Source of the DNA: Alphaproteobacteria bacterium
Lineage (GTDB): Bacteria; Pseudomonadota; Alphaproteobacteria; Rs-D84
Assembly: GCA_017503725.1 (NCBI GenBank)
Contig: JAFVSL010000010.1
Location: 1 to 64,000, forward strand
Direction: 5' to 3'
DNA: 64,000 nt
Made by a program: the position numbers and the translations under genes. Shown one piece after another: positions 41,322 to 50,244 of this stretch; position 1 is the stretch's first letter; every line of letters starts with the position of its first letter. The notes beneath the pieces were generated by a model. The model saw only the letters and a list, made by a program, of their open reading frames with translations. It was not told the DNA's origin and searched no databases.

Positions 41322-41744
41322 ATGGAAAAATATCGCGTAAAAAATGTACGCCCCCAAGATGATGATTTGTACCAGACGCTCGATTTGGAGGGGATAAACA
41401 ATGCTGCAATGCCAAAGTGGAATGATGTTTATGTTTATCGTTTAGAACCACGCTTTCAAATTGGGGATACATTCAAGTTATACACAGATAACAGTATTGC
41501 GCATATTAGTAAGGCTTATTCTTATAAAATTAATGGGAAAACTTTTGTCGATATTCAATTGATTCCTCAGACACGATATTCGCTTGAACATTTTTATGAT
41601 GATATGTCGGCAATAGATGCGTTGCGTATGAAATATGATGTTGCGTGCGCTTTGCGGACTCAGAAGATTCGTCCGACATTAAGCGCAGCAAATAATTTGC
41701 GTTTGTTGATATCAGAATTGCCATTCTTACAAAAAACAATGTAA
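41322..41744 (+). CDS. protein of unknown function, second of a two-gene unit
   Basis: This 140-aa soluble protein appears to be mainly beta in the first half (DVYVYRLEPRFQIGDTFKLY) and helical at the end. No signal peptide or known motif is seen. It follows the 75-aa gene with a one-base gap and ends in a terminator. Both genes use more A and T than their neighbours, which may hint at transfer. A toxin-antitoxin pair is conceivable from size and spacing, but nothing in the sequence shows it. Confidence 0.5.
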   Translation: MEKYRVKNVRPQDDDLYQTLDLEGINNAAMPKWNDVYVYRLEPRFQIGDTFKLYTDNSIAHISKAYSYKINGKTFVDIQLIPQTRYSLEHFYDDMSAIDALRMKYDVACALRTQKIRPTLSAANNLRLLISELPFLQKTM

Positions 41745-41771
41745 AAATCCTGCCCTTGGCGGGATTTTTTT
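41743..41771 (+). terminator. terminator of the two-gene unit
   Basis: AATCCTGCC/GGCGGGATT-type hairpin followed by seven T. Confidence 0.8.
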
Positions 41772-41812
41772 AATATATGAGACCAGAATACTTTTATTTA
41801 TATAAGCACAAA

Positions 41813-42062
41813 GCGCTCCGAGCCGGTCGGCTCTCGTCCAACCAGACCAAAATAAAAATCCCCAAATGGGGATTTTAATTCTGGTGTCGGCTCGTCGGAC
41901 TGTAAATCCCCATATTCGCATTCGCTCTATGGGCCCCATTCGCTACGTAAGGTTCAAACATCGCCAAATGGCTCGTTTTCACCAACTGACGCTCCGAACC
42001 GACGGTTCTTCGTCCGCCCAGACCAAAATAAAAATCCCCAAAAGGGGATTTTAATTCTGGTG
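41813..42062 (-). repeat. direct duplication of the tRNA-Leu 3' trailer, terminator and hairpin
   Basis: Unit 1 (41989-42062) touches the tRNA-Leu 3' end and unit 2 (41813-41886) lies 176 bases further. The 45-base cores 42018-42062 and 41842-41886 differ at one base in the terminator loop. Each unit then has a hairpin after a GGACGA element; its arms differ but stay paired (GAACC/GGTTC against GAGCCG/CGGCTC). The spacer ends in a sequence like a tRNA 3' end (AGTCCGACGAGCCGACACCA on the minus strand). No gene is visible in 41745-42057. Confidence 0.75.
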
Positions 42063-42142
42063 GCCCTGGTCGGACTCGAACCGACACTCATTGCTGAACT
42101 TGATTTTGAGTCAAGCGCGTCTACCAATTCCGCCACGGGGCC
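42058..42142 (-). tRNA. tRNA-Leu (CAA)
   Basis: A class II tRNA with a long variable arm, GGTAGACGCG D loop, anticodon loop CTCAAAA (anticodon CAA), T loop TTCGAGT and encoded CCA. One acceptor mismatch (C-A) is seen. A terminator (AATCCCC/GGGGATT) follows at 42030-42056. Confidence 0.93.
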
Positions 42143-42164
42143 GTGGCATTAAAAGTCGCAAAAA

Positions 42165-42533
42165 TTAAGCGGCTTTCTTTGCTTCAACTTTTTTTACCAA
42201 ACGTGCACTGCGATTCGCTTTGTGTGCAGGTTTCTTGGCTGGTTTTTCCGCTTTGCCGATTTTCTTTTCAATGGCTTTTTTAATTGCGGCCATTTCTTCG
42301 GTCAAACGGGAAATTGGTTTAGACATTACATAGCCGTCCAAACCGCCGTGCTTTGTCAATGTGCGCAGACCAGCGGTCGAAATACGCAATGAAAAATCAC
42401 GACCCAGAATTTCACTGTGGAACTTTAATTTTTGCAGATTTGGCAAGAATGTACGTTTTGTATGACGTTCAGAGTGGGAAACGTTCATCCCAACTTCTGT
42501 TTTCTTACCTGTAACTTTACATACACGTGGCAT
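42165..42533 (-). CDS. rpmB: 50S ribosomal protein L28
   Basis: This 122-aa L28 has the N-terminal core (MPRVCKVTGKKTEVGMNVSH, TKRTFLPNLQ, LRISTAGLRTLTKHGGLDGY) as in the family. It is longer than E. coli L28 (78 aa) because of a Lys/Ala-rich C-terminal tail, common in alphaproteobacteria. It stands alone on the minus strand, upstream of tRNA-Leu(CAA). Confidence 0.96.
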   Translation of the reverse strand: MPRVCKVTGKKTEVGMNVSHSERHTKRTFLPNLQKLKFHSEILGRDFSLRISTAGLRTLTKHGGLDGYVMSKPISRLTEEMAAIKKAIEKKIGKAEKPAKKPAHKANRSARLVKKVEAKKAA

Positions 42534-42613
42534 AATACTCTACCTTTGATTAATAGCGTGCCTAAATTTATAACAAAAATAGGGAAAAGTCAAGTGTTGT
42601 TTTCACTTTTTTC

Positions 42614-44062
42614 TTATTTTGTTAAATGGTCGGGCGTTATTAAATCAATAATTGTCTTGGCCGGGGTAAATGTGGTGCCGGGCGTTATCACAAATATTGT
42701 GTTCCATTTGGCCATTGCACCGTTCCACAGGCCCGGGCGCTCCATCGCACGCAATTCGCGACCGTTCTTGGATTTTGTGCTGATAAATCCGGCGGTGGGG
42801 TCGACATAGTTTAATAAATTAAACTTGTTCCCCATATAATCACGTACACCGCATACGATGTCGGTCGGACTGAAAAATTCCCCATCGTGCAGAATGGATA
42901 TTTTATCCGGTGCAATCTGGCCAGGTTCTACGATTTGTGGGCTGATTATATTATCGGCATCACGTACCAAGAATGGGCCACCGCCCGGGGCGCCGGTGTT
43001 CTTGATAATGCCGCATATGCGAATTGGGCGGTTTAATATTGCGCGCAGGGTGTCCGCGGTTGGGGCGTATGGCAATTTTATATACAATGTATTTTTGATA
43101 AAATCTGATATTTCATCAATGTTTGCCGTTCCATTATCCAGCGCGCGCAGGTATTCAAAGATTTTATTCTGGGTTTCAATCAAGATTCCGCCGATTAGCT
43201 TCTTATACCGGGTGGTGTCGTCACGCATATGGTCGGGGCATACGTTATCAATGTTTTTGATAAATATGATATCGCCATATATATCGTTCAGGTTTTCAAT
43301 TAACGCCCCGTGTCCCGCCGGTCTAAATAACAGGGTGTTGTCGTTGTTCCTGAACGGGGTATTGTCCATATTTACAGCGATTGTGTCGGTTTGTGATTTC
43401 TGAACCGACATAGATATATCATATTTCACGCCAAATTTTTGTTCGTATATTGGCACAATTTTGTTTAGTAAATCTTGGAATCCATCCATATGTTCGGGTG
43501 ACACGGTAAAGTGAATGTGGACGGTGTTGTTGGCGCGTGCGTACAGGGCGCCTTCGATTAAATGTTCGGCAATGGCGGTGCGGGGGGCGTCGTTATCGTA
43601 TTTATGAAACTGTAATAATCCCTTTGGGCGGTTGCCATAGTTTAAACCGATTTCAGTTACCAGGTATCTGATTTTATCGATATCGGTTGCATCGTTGGGC
43701 AATATGCGACTTAAATCGTCCCAGAATGCAAATTGTTCAATGTTGTCCAGGACGGTTTTTGTTGTCTTGTTCATTTCGCCAGATGTCAGAAACTCAAACA
43801 AATCTTTGAACATACGGGTTGCGGCACCCGATGCGGGGACAAATTTTACAATATTATATTTATCACATTTCGAATCGTATAAATCGATGTATTTATTCAT
43901 TTGGGCATCATAATTAAATGCACCATTGTCCGTTACACACGCAGATATAATATCTGAATACGGAAAACCATTTTTAAAATCTGAAATTTGTTTTGTAACC
44001 GTGTCCAGTGTTAAGCCATGTGATTGAATTTGTGCGATATCAGAATCTGAAAAAATATTCAT
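42614..44062 (-). CDS. DUF4301-family protein
   Basis: This 482-aa cytoplasmic protein uses the start [13 protein letters not shown], supported by GGGGGTA upstream; the frame is open further, without support. The segment [20 protein letters not shown] resembles the glycine-rich N-terminal motif of DUF4301 proteins and of sugar-nucleotidyltransferases. [14 protein letters not shown] and [15 protein letters not shown] are further conserved-looking blocks. I know the family mainly from Bacteroidetes, so lateral transfer is likely. The biochemical role is not established. Confidence 0.75.
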   Translation of the reverse strand: MNIFSDSDIAQIQSHGLTLDTVTKQISDFKNGFPYSDIISACVTDNGAFNYDAQMNKYIDLYDSKCDKYNIVKFVPASGAATRMFKDLFEFLTSGEMNKTTKTVLDNIEQFAFWDDLSRILPNDATDIDKIRYLVTEIGLNYGNRPKGLLQFHKYDNDAPRTAIAEHLIEGALYARANNTVHIHFTVSPEHMDGFQDLLNKIVPIYEQKFGVKYDISMSVQKSQTDTIAVNMDNTPFRNNDNTLLFRPAGHGALIENLNDIYGDIIFIKNIDNVCPDHMRDDTTRYKKLIGGILIETQNKIFEYLRALDNGTANIDEISDFIKNTLYIKLPYAPTADTLRAILNRPIRICGIIKNTGAPGGGPFLVRDADNIISPQIVEPGQIAPDKISILHDGEFFSPTDIVCGVRDYMGNKFNLLNYVDPTAGFISTKSKNGRELRAMERPGLWNGAMAKWNTIFVITPGTTFTPAKTIIDLITPDHLTK

Positions 44063-44137
44063 ATGTACCCCCGTATATGACCAGCATAGTATATTTTTAT
44101 GTGGCGCGCAAGTGTGGTGGGGGATTCGTTCCTGTGT

Positions 44138-44165
44138 CTTGAAAGGCGGATTTTTGGCACTATAT
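44138..44165 (+). promoter_or_regulatory. sigma-32-like heat-shock promoter of clpB
   Basis: CTTGAAA at 44138-44144, 13-base spacer, CACTATAT at 44158-44165. Same layout as the element before clpP. Confidence 0.6.
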
Positions 44166-44198
44166 ATACCGCAAAAGAATAAAATAAAAGGATGCAAA

Positions 44199-46256
44199 AT
44201 GAATCCAGATGAAATGCAAGAAACACCCGCCCAGGCAATTGAACGTTATACAACGGACTTTACAAAATTGGCGGCGGATGGAAAGTTAGACCCCGTTATC
44301 GGGCGCGAAGATGAAATTCGTCGCACGGTTCAGGTTTTGACACGTCGTACGAAAAATAATCCAGTCTTAATCGGTAATCCCGGTGTTGGTAAAACCGCGA
44401 TTATAGAGGGGCTGGCCACACGTATTATTTCGGGGGATGTGCCGGAAAATTTATTGAAAAAGAAATTATTGTCCCTGGATATGGGGGCGTTGATGGCGGG
44501 CGCAATGTATCGCGGTCAATTCGAAGGACGCTTGAAAGCAATTCTAAAAGCCGTCAAAGATTCCAATGGTGAAATTATTCTGTTTATTGATGAATTGCAT
44601 ACATTGGTTGGTGCCGGCAAGGGCGAAGGCAGTATGGATGCCGGAAACCTGTTAAAGCCGATGTTGGCGCGTGGTGAATTACATTGCCTGGGGGCGACAA
44701 CGTTGGATGAATATCGTCAATATATTGAAAAAGACCCCGCATTGGCACGTCGTTTTCAGCCGGTCTATGTCGATGAACCAACCGTCGATGATACGATTTC
44801 AATCCTGCGTGGCTTAAAAGAAAAGTACGAGGGGCATCACGGTGTGCGAATCGCGGACAGTGCGCTGGTATCGGCGGTAAAACTATCGAATCGGTATATC
44901 ACAGATCGCTTTTTACCGGACAAGGCCATTGACTTAATCGATGAGGCGGCCGCACGTGTGCGAATCGAAATCGCATCAAAGCCAGAACGCCTGGACGAAG
45001 TGGACAGACATCTTATGCAACTGAAAATCGAACAGCAGGCATTGAAAAAAGAAAAAGACGACGAATCGAAAAAACGTCTGAAAGACCTGGAAAAACTGAT
45101 TACGGAATTGGAAAACGAATCGGCGGCACAAACCGCCACCTGGCGCGCGGACCAGCAAAAAATGCGTGGCCTGTCGGATGCGATGGCGGCGTTGGATGCG
45201 GCCAAGGCCGAGGTTGCAACCGCAATGCGCAACGGTGACTATGAAAAGGCATCGGCCCTGCAATACGGAAAAATCCCAGAACTGGAAGAGCAAATTGCAA
45301 AAATGAATGCAGAATCCAAAGAATATAAAACCGTATTGCCCGAACATATCGCCGCGGTTGTCAGTAAATGGACCGGTGTGCCGGCTGACAGACTTAGCGT
45401 CGAAGAACAGTCCAAGTTATTGAATATCGAAGATGAACTGCGTAAACGTGTTGTGGGCCAAGACCACGCATTGGGTGTCGTTGCGCGTGCGATTCGTCGT
45501 TCCCGTGCGGGATTGTCCGACCCACGTCGTCCATCGGGCAGTTTTATGTTCCTGGGGCCAACCGGTGTGGGCAAGACCGAGGTTGCCAAGGCCCTGGCGG
45601 AATATCTGTTTAACGATGATACGGCAATGACCAGAATTGATATGAGTGAATATATGGAACCGCATTCGGTTTCACGCCTGATTGGCAGTCCCCCGGGATA
45701 TGTCGGATATGAACAGGGTGGGGTGCTGACCGAAAGTGTGCGCCGTCGCCCGTACCAGGTTTTATTGTTCGATGAAATCGAAAAGGCAAATCCGGATGTC
45801 TTTAACGTATTTTTACAGATTCTGGATGATGGGCGTCTGACCGATGGCCAGGGACACGTTGTGAACTTTACCAACACCATCATTATTATGACCAGCAATC
45901 TGCCGGATATGGAGGCCGTAAAGCACAATTTCCGCCCCGAATTTATAAATCGAATCGATGAAATTGTGTTCTTTAACCCGTTGGGCAAAGACGTTATGGC
46001 GGGGATTGTGAAGATTCAACTGCGCGGGCTTGAAAAACGTTTGGCCGAACGCAGAATTGAATTGAACGTCACCGACAAAGCAATTAAGTGGCTGGGCGAC
46101 AATGGATACGATGCGGTATTTGGCGCGCGACCGTTGAAACGCCTGATTACCACCGCGGTCGAGGACAAGGTGGCCGATTTAATCCTGAACGGCACCATTG
46201 GCGAGGGCGCAACCGTCTATGTTGATGTGAAAGGCAAAGAATTAACCGTCGGGTAA
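44199..46256 (+). CDS. clpB: ClpB-type disaggregase lacking the N-terminal domain
   Basis: This 685-aa Hsp100 chaperone has two AAA+ modules: Walker A GNPGVGKT with [10 protein letters not shown], and GPTGVGKT with LLFDEIEKA. Between them a coiled-coil M domain (about 260-370) marks ClpB rather than ClpA. Pore loops MYRGQFEGR and GYVGYE are present. It starts at the linker ([20 protein letters not shown]) behind AAAAGGA, so the roughly 140-residue Clp N domain of full-length ClpB (about 860 aa) is absent. No N-domain remnant is seen upstream. It should dissolve aggregates with DnaK. Confidence 0.93.
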   Translation: MNPDEMQETPAQAIERYTTDFTKLAADGKLDPVIGREDEIRRTVQVLTRRTKNNPVLIGNPGVGKTAIIEGLATRIISGDVPENLLKKKLLSLDMGALMAGAMYRGQFEGRLKAILKAVKDSNGEIILFIDELHTLVGAGKGEGSMDAGNLLKPMLARGELHCLGATTLDEYRQYIEKDPALARRFQPVYVDEPTVDDTISILRGLKEKYEGHHGVRIADSALVSAVKLSNRYITDRFLPDKAIDLIDEAAARVRIEIASKPERLDEVDRHLMQLKIEQQALKKEKDDESKKRLKDLEKLITELENESAAQTATWRADQQKMRGLSDAMAALDAAKAEVATAMRNGDYEKASALQYGKIPELEEQIAKMNAESKEYKTVLPEHIAAVVSKWTGVPADRLSVEEQSKLLNIEDELRKRVVGQDHALGVVARAIRRSRAGLSDPRRPSGSFMFLGPTGVGKTEVAKALAEYLFNDDTAMTRIDMSEYMEPHSVSRLIGSPPGYVGYEQGGVLTESVRRRPYQVLLFDEIEKANPDVFNVFLQILDDGRLTDGQGHVVNFTNTIIIMTSNLPDMEAVKHNFRPEFINRIDEIVFFNPLGKDVMAGIVKIQLRGLEKRLAERRIELNVTDKAIKWLGDNGYDAVFGARPLKRLITTAVEDKVADLILNGTIGEGATVYVDVKGKELTVG

Positions 46257-46279
46257 AAAATTAAATATAATAATTCATC

Positions 46280-46340
46280 TAAAAGCAAACCCGATGGACT
46301 CACGTAACTTCTGTACGCTTCGCCATCGGGTTTGCTTTTA
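46280..46340. repeat. long perfect hairpin downstream of clpB
   Basis: 18 bases at 46280-46297 are the exact complement of 46323-46340, with a 25-base loop. ATCT stands on both outer sides. It may end clpB transcription (TTTTA on the 3' arm) or be a small inserted palindromic element. Confidence 0.65.
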
Positions 46341-46395
46341 TCTAAATCATTCTATTTAATTTTATCCAGCGGCGGGGGGGCGGAGTTGTTTTTGT

Positions 46396-46572
46396 TTGAA
46401 TTACACATTTTTATGATTTATAATGGGCTGGCATTGGGAAACCGGTGTGAGGCCTCAAAACCTCTAAGGGAATCTCCAACATTGGTTGGAGGGTTGCGAT
46501 ATATCTAAATAAGCACGCTATTACTCTTAATAGTTTTGAGCCTCCAACCGCCTTGAATTGTGGCGGTTTTTT
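46396..46572 (+). ncRNA. structured RNA B: homologue of RNA A, upstream of a small HTH gene
   Basis: The promoter is TTGAAT (46396) - 17 - TATAAT (46419). A GAAA-capped hairpin CATTGG/CCGGTG (46432-46447) follows. Closing helices are GAGG/CCTC (46449-46452 with 46541-46544) and CTCAAAAC/GTTTTGAG (46454-46461 with 46533-46540). A second helix TAAGGG/CTCTTA pairs 46465-46470 with 46524-46529. The hairpin CTCCAAC/GTTGGAG (46474-46491) has an alternative partner: GGTTGGAGG (46484-46492) with CCTCCAACC (46541-46549). GCACGCTATT at 46513-46522 is identical to RNA A. Terminator CCGCC/GGCGG plus T6 follows. The gap 46257-46598 is thereby explained. Confidence 0.65.
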
Positions 46573-46598
46573 GTTTAACAAAAAAGATGGAGGAAAAA

Positions 46599-46817
46599 AT
46601 GAGTGTAATCTTGGTTGATGCCAGATATCTGGGGCATTATTTGAAACGCGCCCGGCGTACATTAAATTTAACGCGTAATGAGTGTGGAAAGGCGCTAAAC
46701 ATATCACATTCAGAAATAATGAAACTGGAAAACGGCAAGATTTTAATAAGTGAAAGGTTGCTGGAAAAAATAATGGTAAATGGATTAACGATGATTTTGT
46801 GCAAAAGGCGTAAATAA
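46599..46817 (+). CDS. small helix-turn-helix (XRE/Cro-like) protein
   Basis: This 72-aa protein contains an HTH segment (KRARRTLNLTRNECGKALNISHSEIMKLENGK) of the lambda-repressor type. GGAGG six bases before the ATG supports the start. It begins 27 bases after the terminator of structured RNA B, so its expression may depend on terminator read-through. It is a likely DNA-binding regulator with unknown target. A bidirectional terminator follows. Confidence 0.7.
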   Translation: MSVILVDARYLGHYLKRARRTLNLTRNECGKALNISHSEIMKLENGKILISERLLEKIMVNGLTMILCKRRK

Positions 46818-46818
46818 A

Positions 46819-46843
46819 AATAACGGGCATTGCCCGTTTTTTA
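46819..46843. terminator. bidirectional terminator
   Basis: AACGGGCATTGCCCGTT palindrome with a T run on the + strand; it separates the HTH gene from the convergent ABC transporter. Confidence 0.8.
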
Positions 46844-48670
46844 TTTCTTTGATTTCTTTCTGCTTTTGGATTCCGTTTTAAACTGAATATCGCGCAGGCG
46901 TTTATATTCGCCATCCAATGCGCACAGTTCGGCATCCGTTCCCATTTCAACAATATGACCGTCTTTGATTACACAGATGATATCCGCATCCAGAATGGTC
47001 GACAAACGGTGCGCGATAACGAACGTGGTGCGGCCCTGCATCAATTCGTTCAGTGCGCTTTGAATCAGTTTTTCGCTTTGCGTGTCCAGGGCAGATGTGG
47101 CCTCGTCCAGTAACAGGATTGGGGCATCTTTTAATATTGCGCGGGCGATTGCAACACGCTGTTTTTGTCCCCCAGATAACAGGCCCCCACGTTCACCAAC
47201 ACACGTGTTATATCCGTCTGGAAATTCCATAATGAAATCGTGGGCGTTTGCGGCGCGTGCGGCGGCAATAACCATTTCGTCCGTCGCGTTTTCATTGCCA
47301 TATTTTATGTTGTCGGCAATGGTGCCGTTGAACAGGAATACGTCTTGGGAAACCTCTGCTATATTCTTGCGCAGTGATTTTAATGTGTATTTACGAATAT
47401 CGCGACGGTTGATTGTAATTTTACCGGATTGCGGTTCATAAAAACGTTCCAGCAAATTAAACATCGTTGTTTTTCCGCCACCCGATGGACCAACCAGGGC
47501 GCATACTTTGCCGGCTGGTACGTTCAGGTTGATATCACGCAATACCGGTTCGCCAGGATTGTATTCAAAAGATACATTATCGAATGCAACCGACATATTT
47601 TTTGACTTTAATTCAACCGCGTCTGGGGCGTCGACGATATCAGGTTTACTGTCCAGGAATGCGAACAATATTTCCGCCGCCAGCAGGCCGTGCTGTAACG
47701 TGTCACCGGTGCCGGTAATGCTTTTTGCCGGTTTGTATGCCGCCGTCAGTGCCAACAAGAACGCTGTAAAGTCACCGGTGGAAATTGCACCACTGGAAAT
47801 AAAGTGCCCCCCCATAATCATCGCAATACACAGGCCGATTGAAATCATAAATTCCATCAATGGCGACCGCAGGGCGTTTGCCTGGGTGCTTTTGTATGAA
47901 TTGATAACAGAATTGTTCAGGACGTGGGCGAAATTTTTAGCCTCGCGGTCTTCGTTGGCGAACGATTGAATTGTTTTAATGCCGTGCAATGTTTGGTTTA
48001 ATTGCTGGGTCACGTCGTTCGCGATACCGAATGATTGGCGTGATAATTTGCGACGCTTGCGCATAATGATAACCATTGGAATCATAATTGCCGGTGTCAG
48101 GAATAACAGAACAACGCACATTTGGGGCGCATAGTAGAACATTAACCCCAATGTCATTGCCAGTGTTGCGACATTCTGGACCAGTTTTATAACCGTATTT
48201 GTCACCAGGCTTAATACCGCGCCCGATTGCACCGTGAAATAGTTCAAATTTTTACCAATCCCATCACCATAGAACCGCGCCAGGTTCATATGCGTCATAT
48301 GGTTGTATATCTTTTTCTGTAAATTTGCATGCGCCAGTAATCCCCCCTTGGACATAATAAGGGATTTTGCGTATGTAAATGCCCCCTTGGCCCCGAATGC
48401 GATTATAACCTGGCCCCCCAGGAAGTATATAGCCGCCATACTTTTTTCGATAAATGCCTGGTCGACGACCTGTTGGACCAGGGTGATTGTATAAGCCTCG
48501 GCCCCGGCGGCCAAGATTGTAAACACAATACCCGCGGCCAGCCATTTTACATATGGGCGCCCGATTTCATTCCATACACGACCATAAAGGGACCATTTAA
48601 TGCGACCATTATCACGATCGCCCTTGATAAAAGATTTAATCTTTTCGATAAATGATTTTTTCTTTGCCAT
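46841..48670 (-). CDS. ABC exporter, MsbA/lipid-flippase type
   Basis: This 609-aa half-transporter has an N-terminal membrane domain of about six helices (40-310) and a C-terminal ATPase domain with Walker A GPSGGGKTT, signature LSGGQKQRVAIARAIL and Walker B ILLLDEATSALD. A switch histidine is present (VIAHRLST). It works as a homodimer in the inner membrane. Likeness to MsbA suggests export of lipid A-core or another lipid, but multidrug exporters look the same. Both ends are basic (FIEKIKSFIKGDR, KSRKKSKK). It stands alone. Confidence 0.85.
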   Translation of the reverse strand: MAKKKSFIEKIKSFIKGDRDNGRIKWSLYGRVWNEIGRPYVKWLAAGIVFTILAAGAEAYTITLVQQVVDQAFIEKSMAAIYFLGGQVIIAFGAKGAFTYAKSLIMSKGGLLAHANLQKKIYNHMTHMNLARFYGDGIGKNLNYFTVQSGAVLSLVTNTVIKLVQNVATLAMTLGLMFYYAPQMCVVLLFLTPAIMIPMVIIMRKRRKLSRQSFGIANDVTQQLNQTLHGIKTIQSFANEDREAKNFAHVLNNSVINSYKSTQANALRSPLMEFMISIGLCIAMIMGGHFISSGAISTGDFTAFLLALTAAYKPAKSITGTGDTLQHGLLAAEILFAFLDSKPDIVDAPDAVELKSKNMSVAFDNVSFEYNPGEPVLRDINLNVPAGKVCALVGPSGGGKTTMFNLLERFYEPQSGKITINRRDIRKYTLKSLRKNIAEVSQDVFLFNGTIADNIKYGNENATDEMVIAAARAANAHDFIMEFPDGYNTCVGERGGLLSGGQKQRVAIARAILKDAPILLLDEATSALDTQSEKLIQSALNELMQGRTTFVIAHRLSTILDADIICVIKDGHIVEMGTDAELCALDGEYKRLRDIQFKTESKSRKKSKK

Positions 48671-48711
48671 AGTGATTCTATTATAGGTTGTGGGTAAAAT
48701 TCTGTCCAGTG

Positions 48712-49665
48712 TTATTTAGAGTGCTTTTTTCTTATGTGTTGGCTTTGAATTAGGCGGATAATAGATTTATAGTCTTTGTGTTGATCGATAAAAGAATGCT
48801 TGCTGTTGGGAAATTCAACGAATTTGAACAGGTGCCCATTTGGGCCATTGGATAATGTTTTGTGTACAGTTTTTAACATTTCAACCGGGGATTTTCTGTC
48901 GCGGCCCCCACCAACAATTGTGACGGGAATGTTGTATTGTGACATTAAGTCGGGGCGAAAAGTAGATGTTTCCATATAATCATAAAATTCGGGCAATATC
49001 GTTACATATCGCATAACATTGTTCTGGGCGATGTCGTGTGGACTGACCAGGCCCATTGGCGTTTTTGCAAATTCTTCATCGGTGATATCGTGGGGACAAT
49101 GGCGAATCTTGTATACGGATTTAATAAAATCGTGCCATTGTGTTGTGCTCCAGGGGGCAAATAAAATCGCCGCCGACACACGTGGTGTTTTGTTTTCTTT
49201 TATTCGCTTGTTAAATATTCCAATTGCGCCGGTTGCGCCCGCCGAATGCCCAATCAAACACGTCCATTGGTCGCGACATTGCTCTTCGATTAAATCGATA
49301 CCCATATCCATTAATTTGATAAATTCGGGGAATGTGTTGCGGGCGGCCAATTCTTGGGTGATTTCTGGTTTAAAGTCCCCCAGAAATGTTGTGATTGAAT
49401 ATACATTAAACTTCTTGGTCAGGGCCCAGTATGTAATTGCCTTCATTAACGGTTCTATGTCGGCATTGCTGGCCAGGCCCGGCGCCAATATAATATTTCC
49501 GTTGGGCTTTTTGCCATTGTCCATAATGGGGCTGTAATGGGTAATATAACCAATGGTCGCGTTTTCGGAACGCGAACTGTACTCCAGGCGCCATTTAAAA
49601 GTTTTTTCTTTTAATTCAGGCAAAAGTTCGTAAAAATTTGCCGGAATTTGATATCTTGAATTCAT
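48712..49665 (-). CDS. alpha/beta hydrolase
   Basis: This 317-aa cytoplasmic hydrolase has the nucleophile elbow GHSAG (G-x-S-x-G, about residue 138), an acid in VGGGRDRKSP and the histidine in NSKHSFID. Together these form a serine-hydrolase triad. An oxyanion-type ILAPGLASNA loop precedes them. There is no signal peptide. Esterase, lipase or thioesterase activity is possible; the substrate is unknown. It lies 41 bases upstream of the ABC exporter on the same strand and may be cotranscribed. Confidence 0.75.
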   Translation of the reverse strand: MNSRYQIPANFYELLPELKEKTFKWRLEYSSRSENATIGYITHYSPIMDNGKKPNGNIILAPGLASNADIEPLMKAITYWALTKKFNVYSITTFLGDFKPEITQELAARNTFPEFIKLMDMGIDLIEEQCRDQWTCLIGHSAGATGAIGIFNKRIKENKTPRVSAAILFAPWSTTQWHDFIKSVYKIRHCPHDITDEEFAKTPMGLVSPHDIAQNNVMRYVTILPEFYDYMETSTFRPDLMSQYNIPVTIVGGGRDRKSPVEMLKTVHKTLSNGPNGHLFKFVEFPNSKHSFIDQHKDYKSIIRLIQSQHIRKKHSK

Positions 49666-49787
49666 AATGTTGTAATTTTAGGGGACAAAAAAATATTTGT
49701 CAATAAATAAAATGTAATTTTCTGTTGACATTTGTGTAAATAATGTATAAAATTCGTTCGCTTTCAGGAATGAAAGTGCAAAGTTTT

Positions 49788-49863
49788 GGGGTCATAGCTC
49801 AGTTGGTAGAGCACCTGCTTTGCAAGCAGGGGGTCGTCAGTTCGAGTCTGATTGGCTCCACCA
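49788..49863 (+). tRNA. tRNA-Ala (TGC)
   Basis: 76-base cloverleaf with GGGGTCA/TGGCTCC acceptor (one G-T pair), anticodon loop TTTGCAA (TGC), T loop TTCGAGT and encoded CCA. A TTGACA and a TATAAA box lie upstream. Confidence 0.96.
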
Positions 49864-49937
49864 AGACAAAAGGGAAGGGGGATGAAAATCCCCTTTTATA
49901 TTAAAAACATAAAATGCGTTAAAGGGGGTGAATACAT

Positions 49938-50144
49938 ATGGTGAAAGTTCTGGTTCGCGATAACAACGTTGAACAGGCATTGCGCGTTGCAAAGCGTAAA
50001 TCTCAGAAAGAGGGTCTGTACCGCGAAATGAAAGAACGTCAGCGTTATGAAAAACCAACAACAAAACGCAAACGTTTAAAAGAAGAAGCCGTTCGCAACG
50101 AAAAGAAACGTCAATCGAAACAGCGTATGGTTTTCGGATTCTAA
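49938..50144 (+). CDS. rpsU: 30S ribosomal protein S21
   Basis: This 68-aa, very basic protein ([19 protein letters not shown], then RPTTKRKR-like middle and [13 protein letters not shown] end) is an S21. AAAGGGGGTGA precedes the ATG. It is monocistronic, downstream of tRNA-Ala, with a terminator directly after the stop. Confidence 0.95.
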   Translation: MVKVLVRDNNVEQALRVAKRKSQKEGLYREMKERQRYEKPTTKRKRLKEEAVRNEKKRQSKQRMVFGF

Positions 50145-50146
50145 GA

Positions 50147-50175
50147 TTAAAATCCCGCAACTGCGGGATTTTTTT
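50147..50175 (+). terminator. terminator of rpsU
   Basis: AATCCCGCA/TGCGGGATT hairpin with seven T. Confidence 0.85.
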
Positions 50176-50198
50176 GTATCTTTTCGTATTGCTTTATA

Positions 50199-50230
50199 AT
50201 AAAAATCCCCCGATTGGGGGATTTTTATTT
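50199..50230. terminator. terminator between rpsU and rplI
   Basis: AATCCCCC/GGGGGATT hairpin flanked by A and T tracts, so usable by leftward rplI as well. Confidence 0.75.
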
Positions 50231-50244
50231 CGATTACAGAAAAA

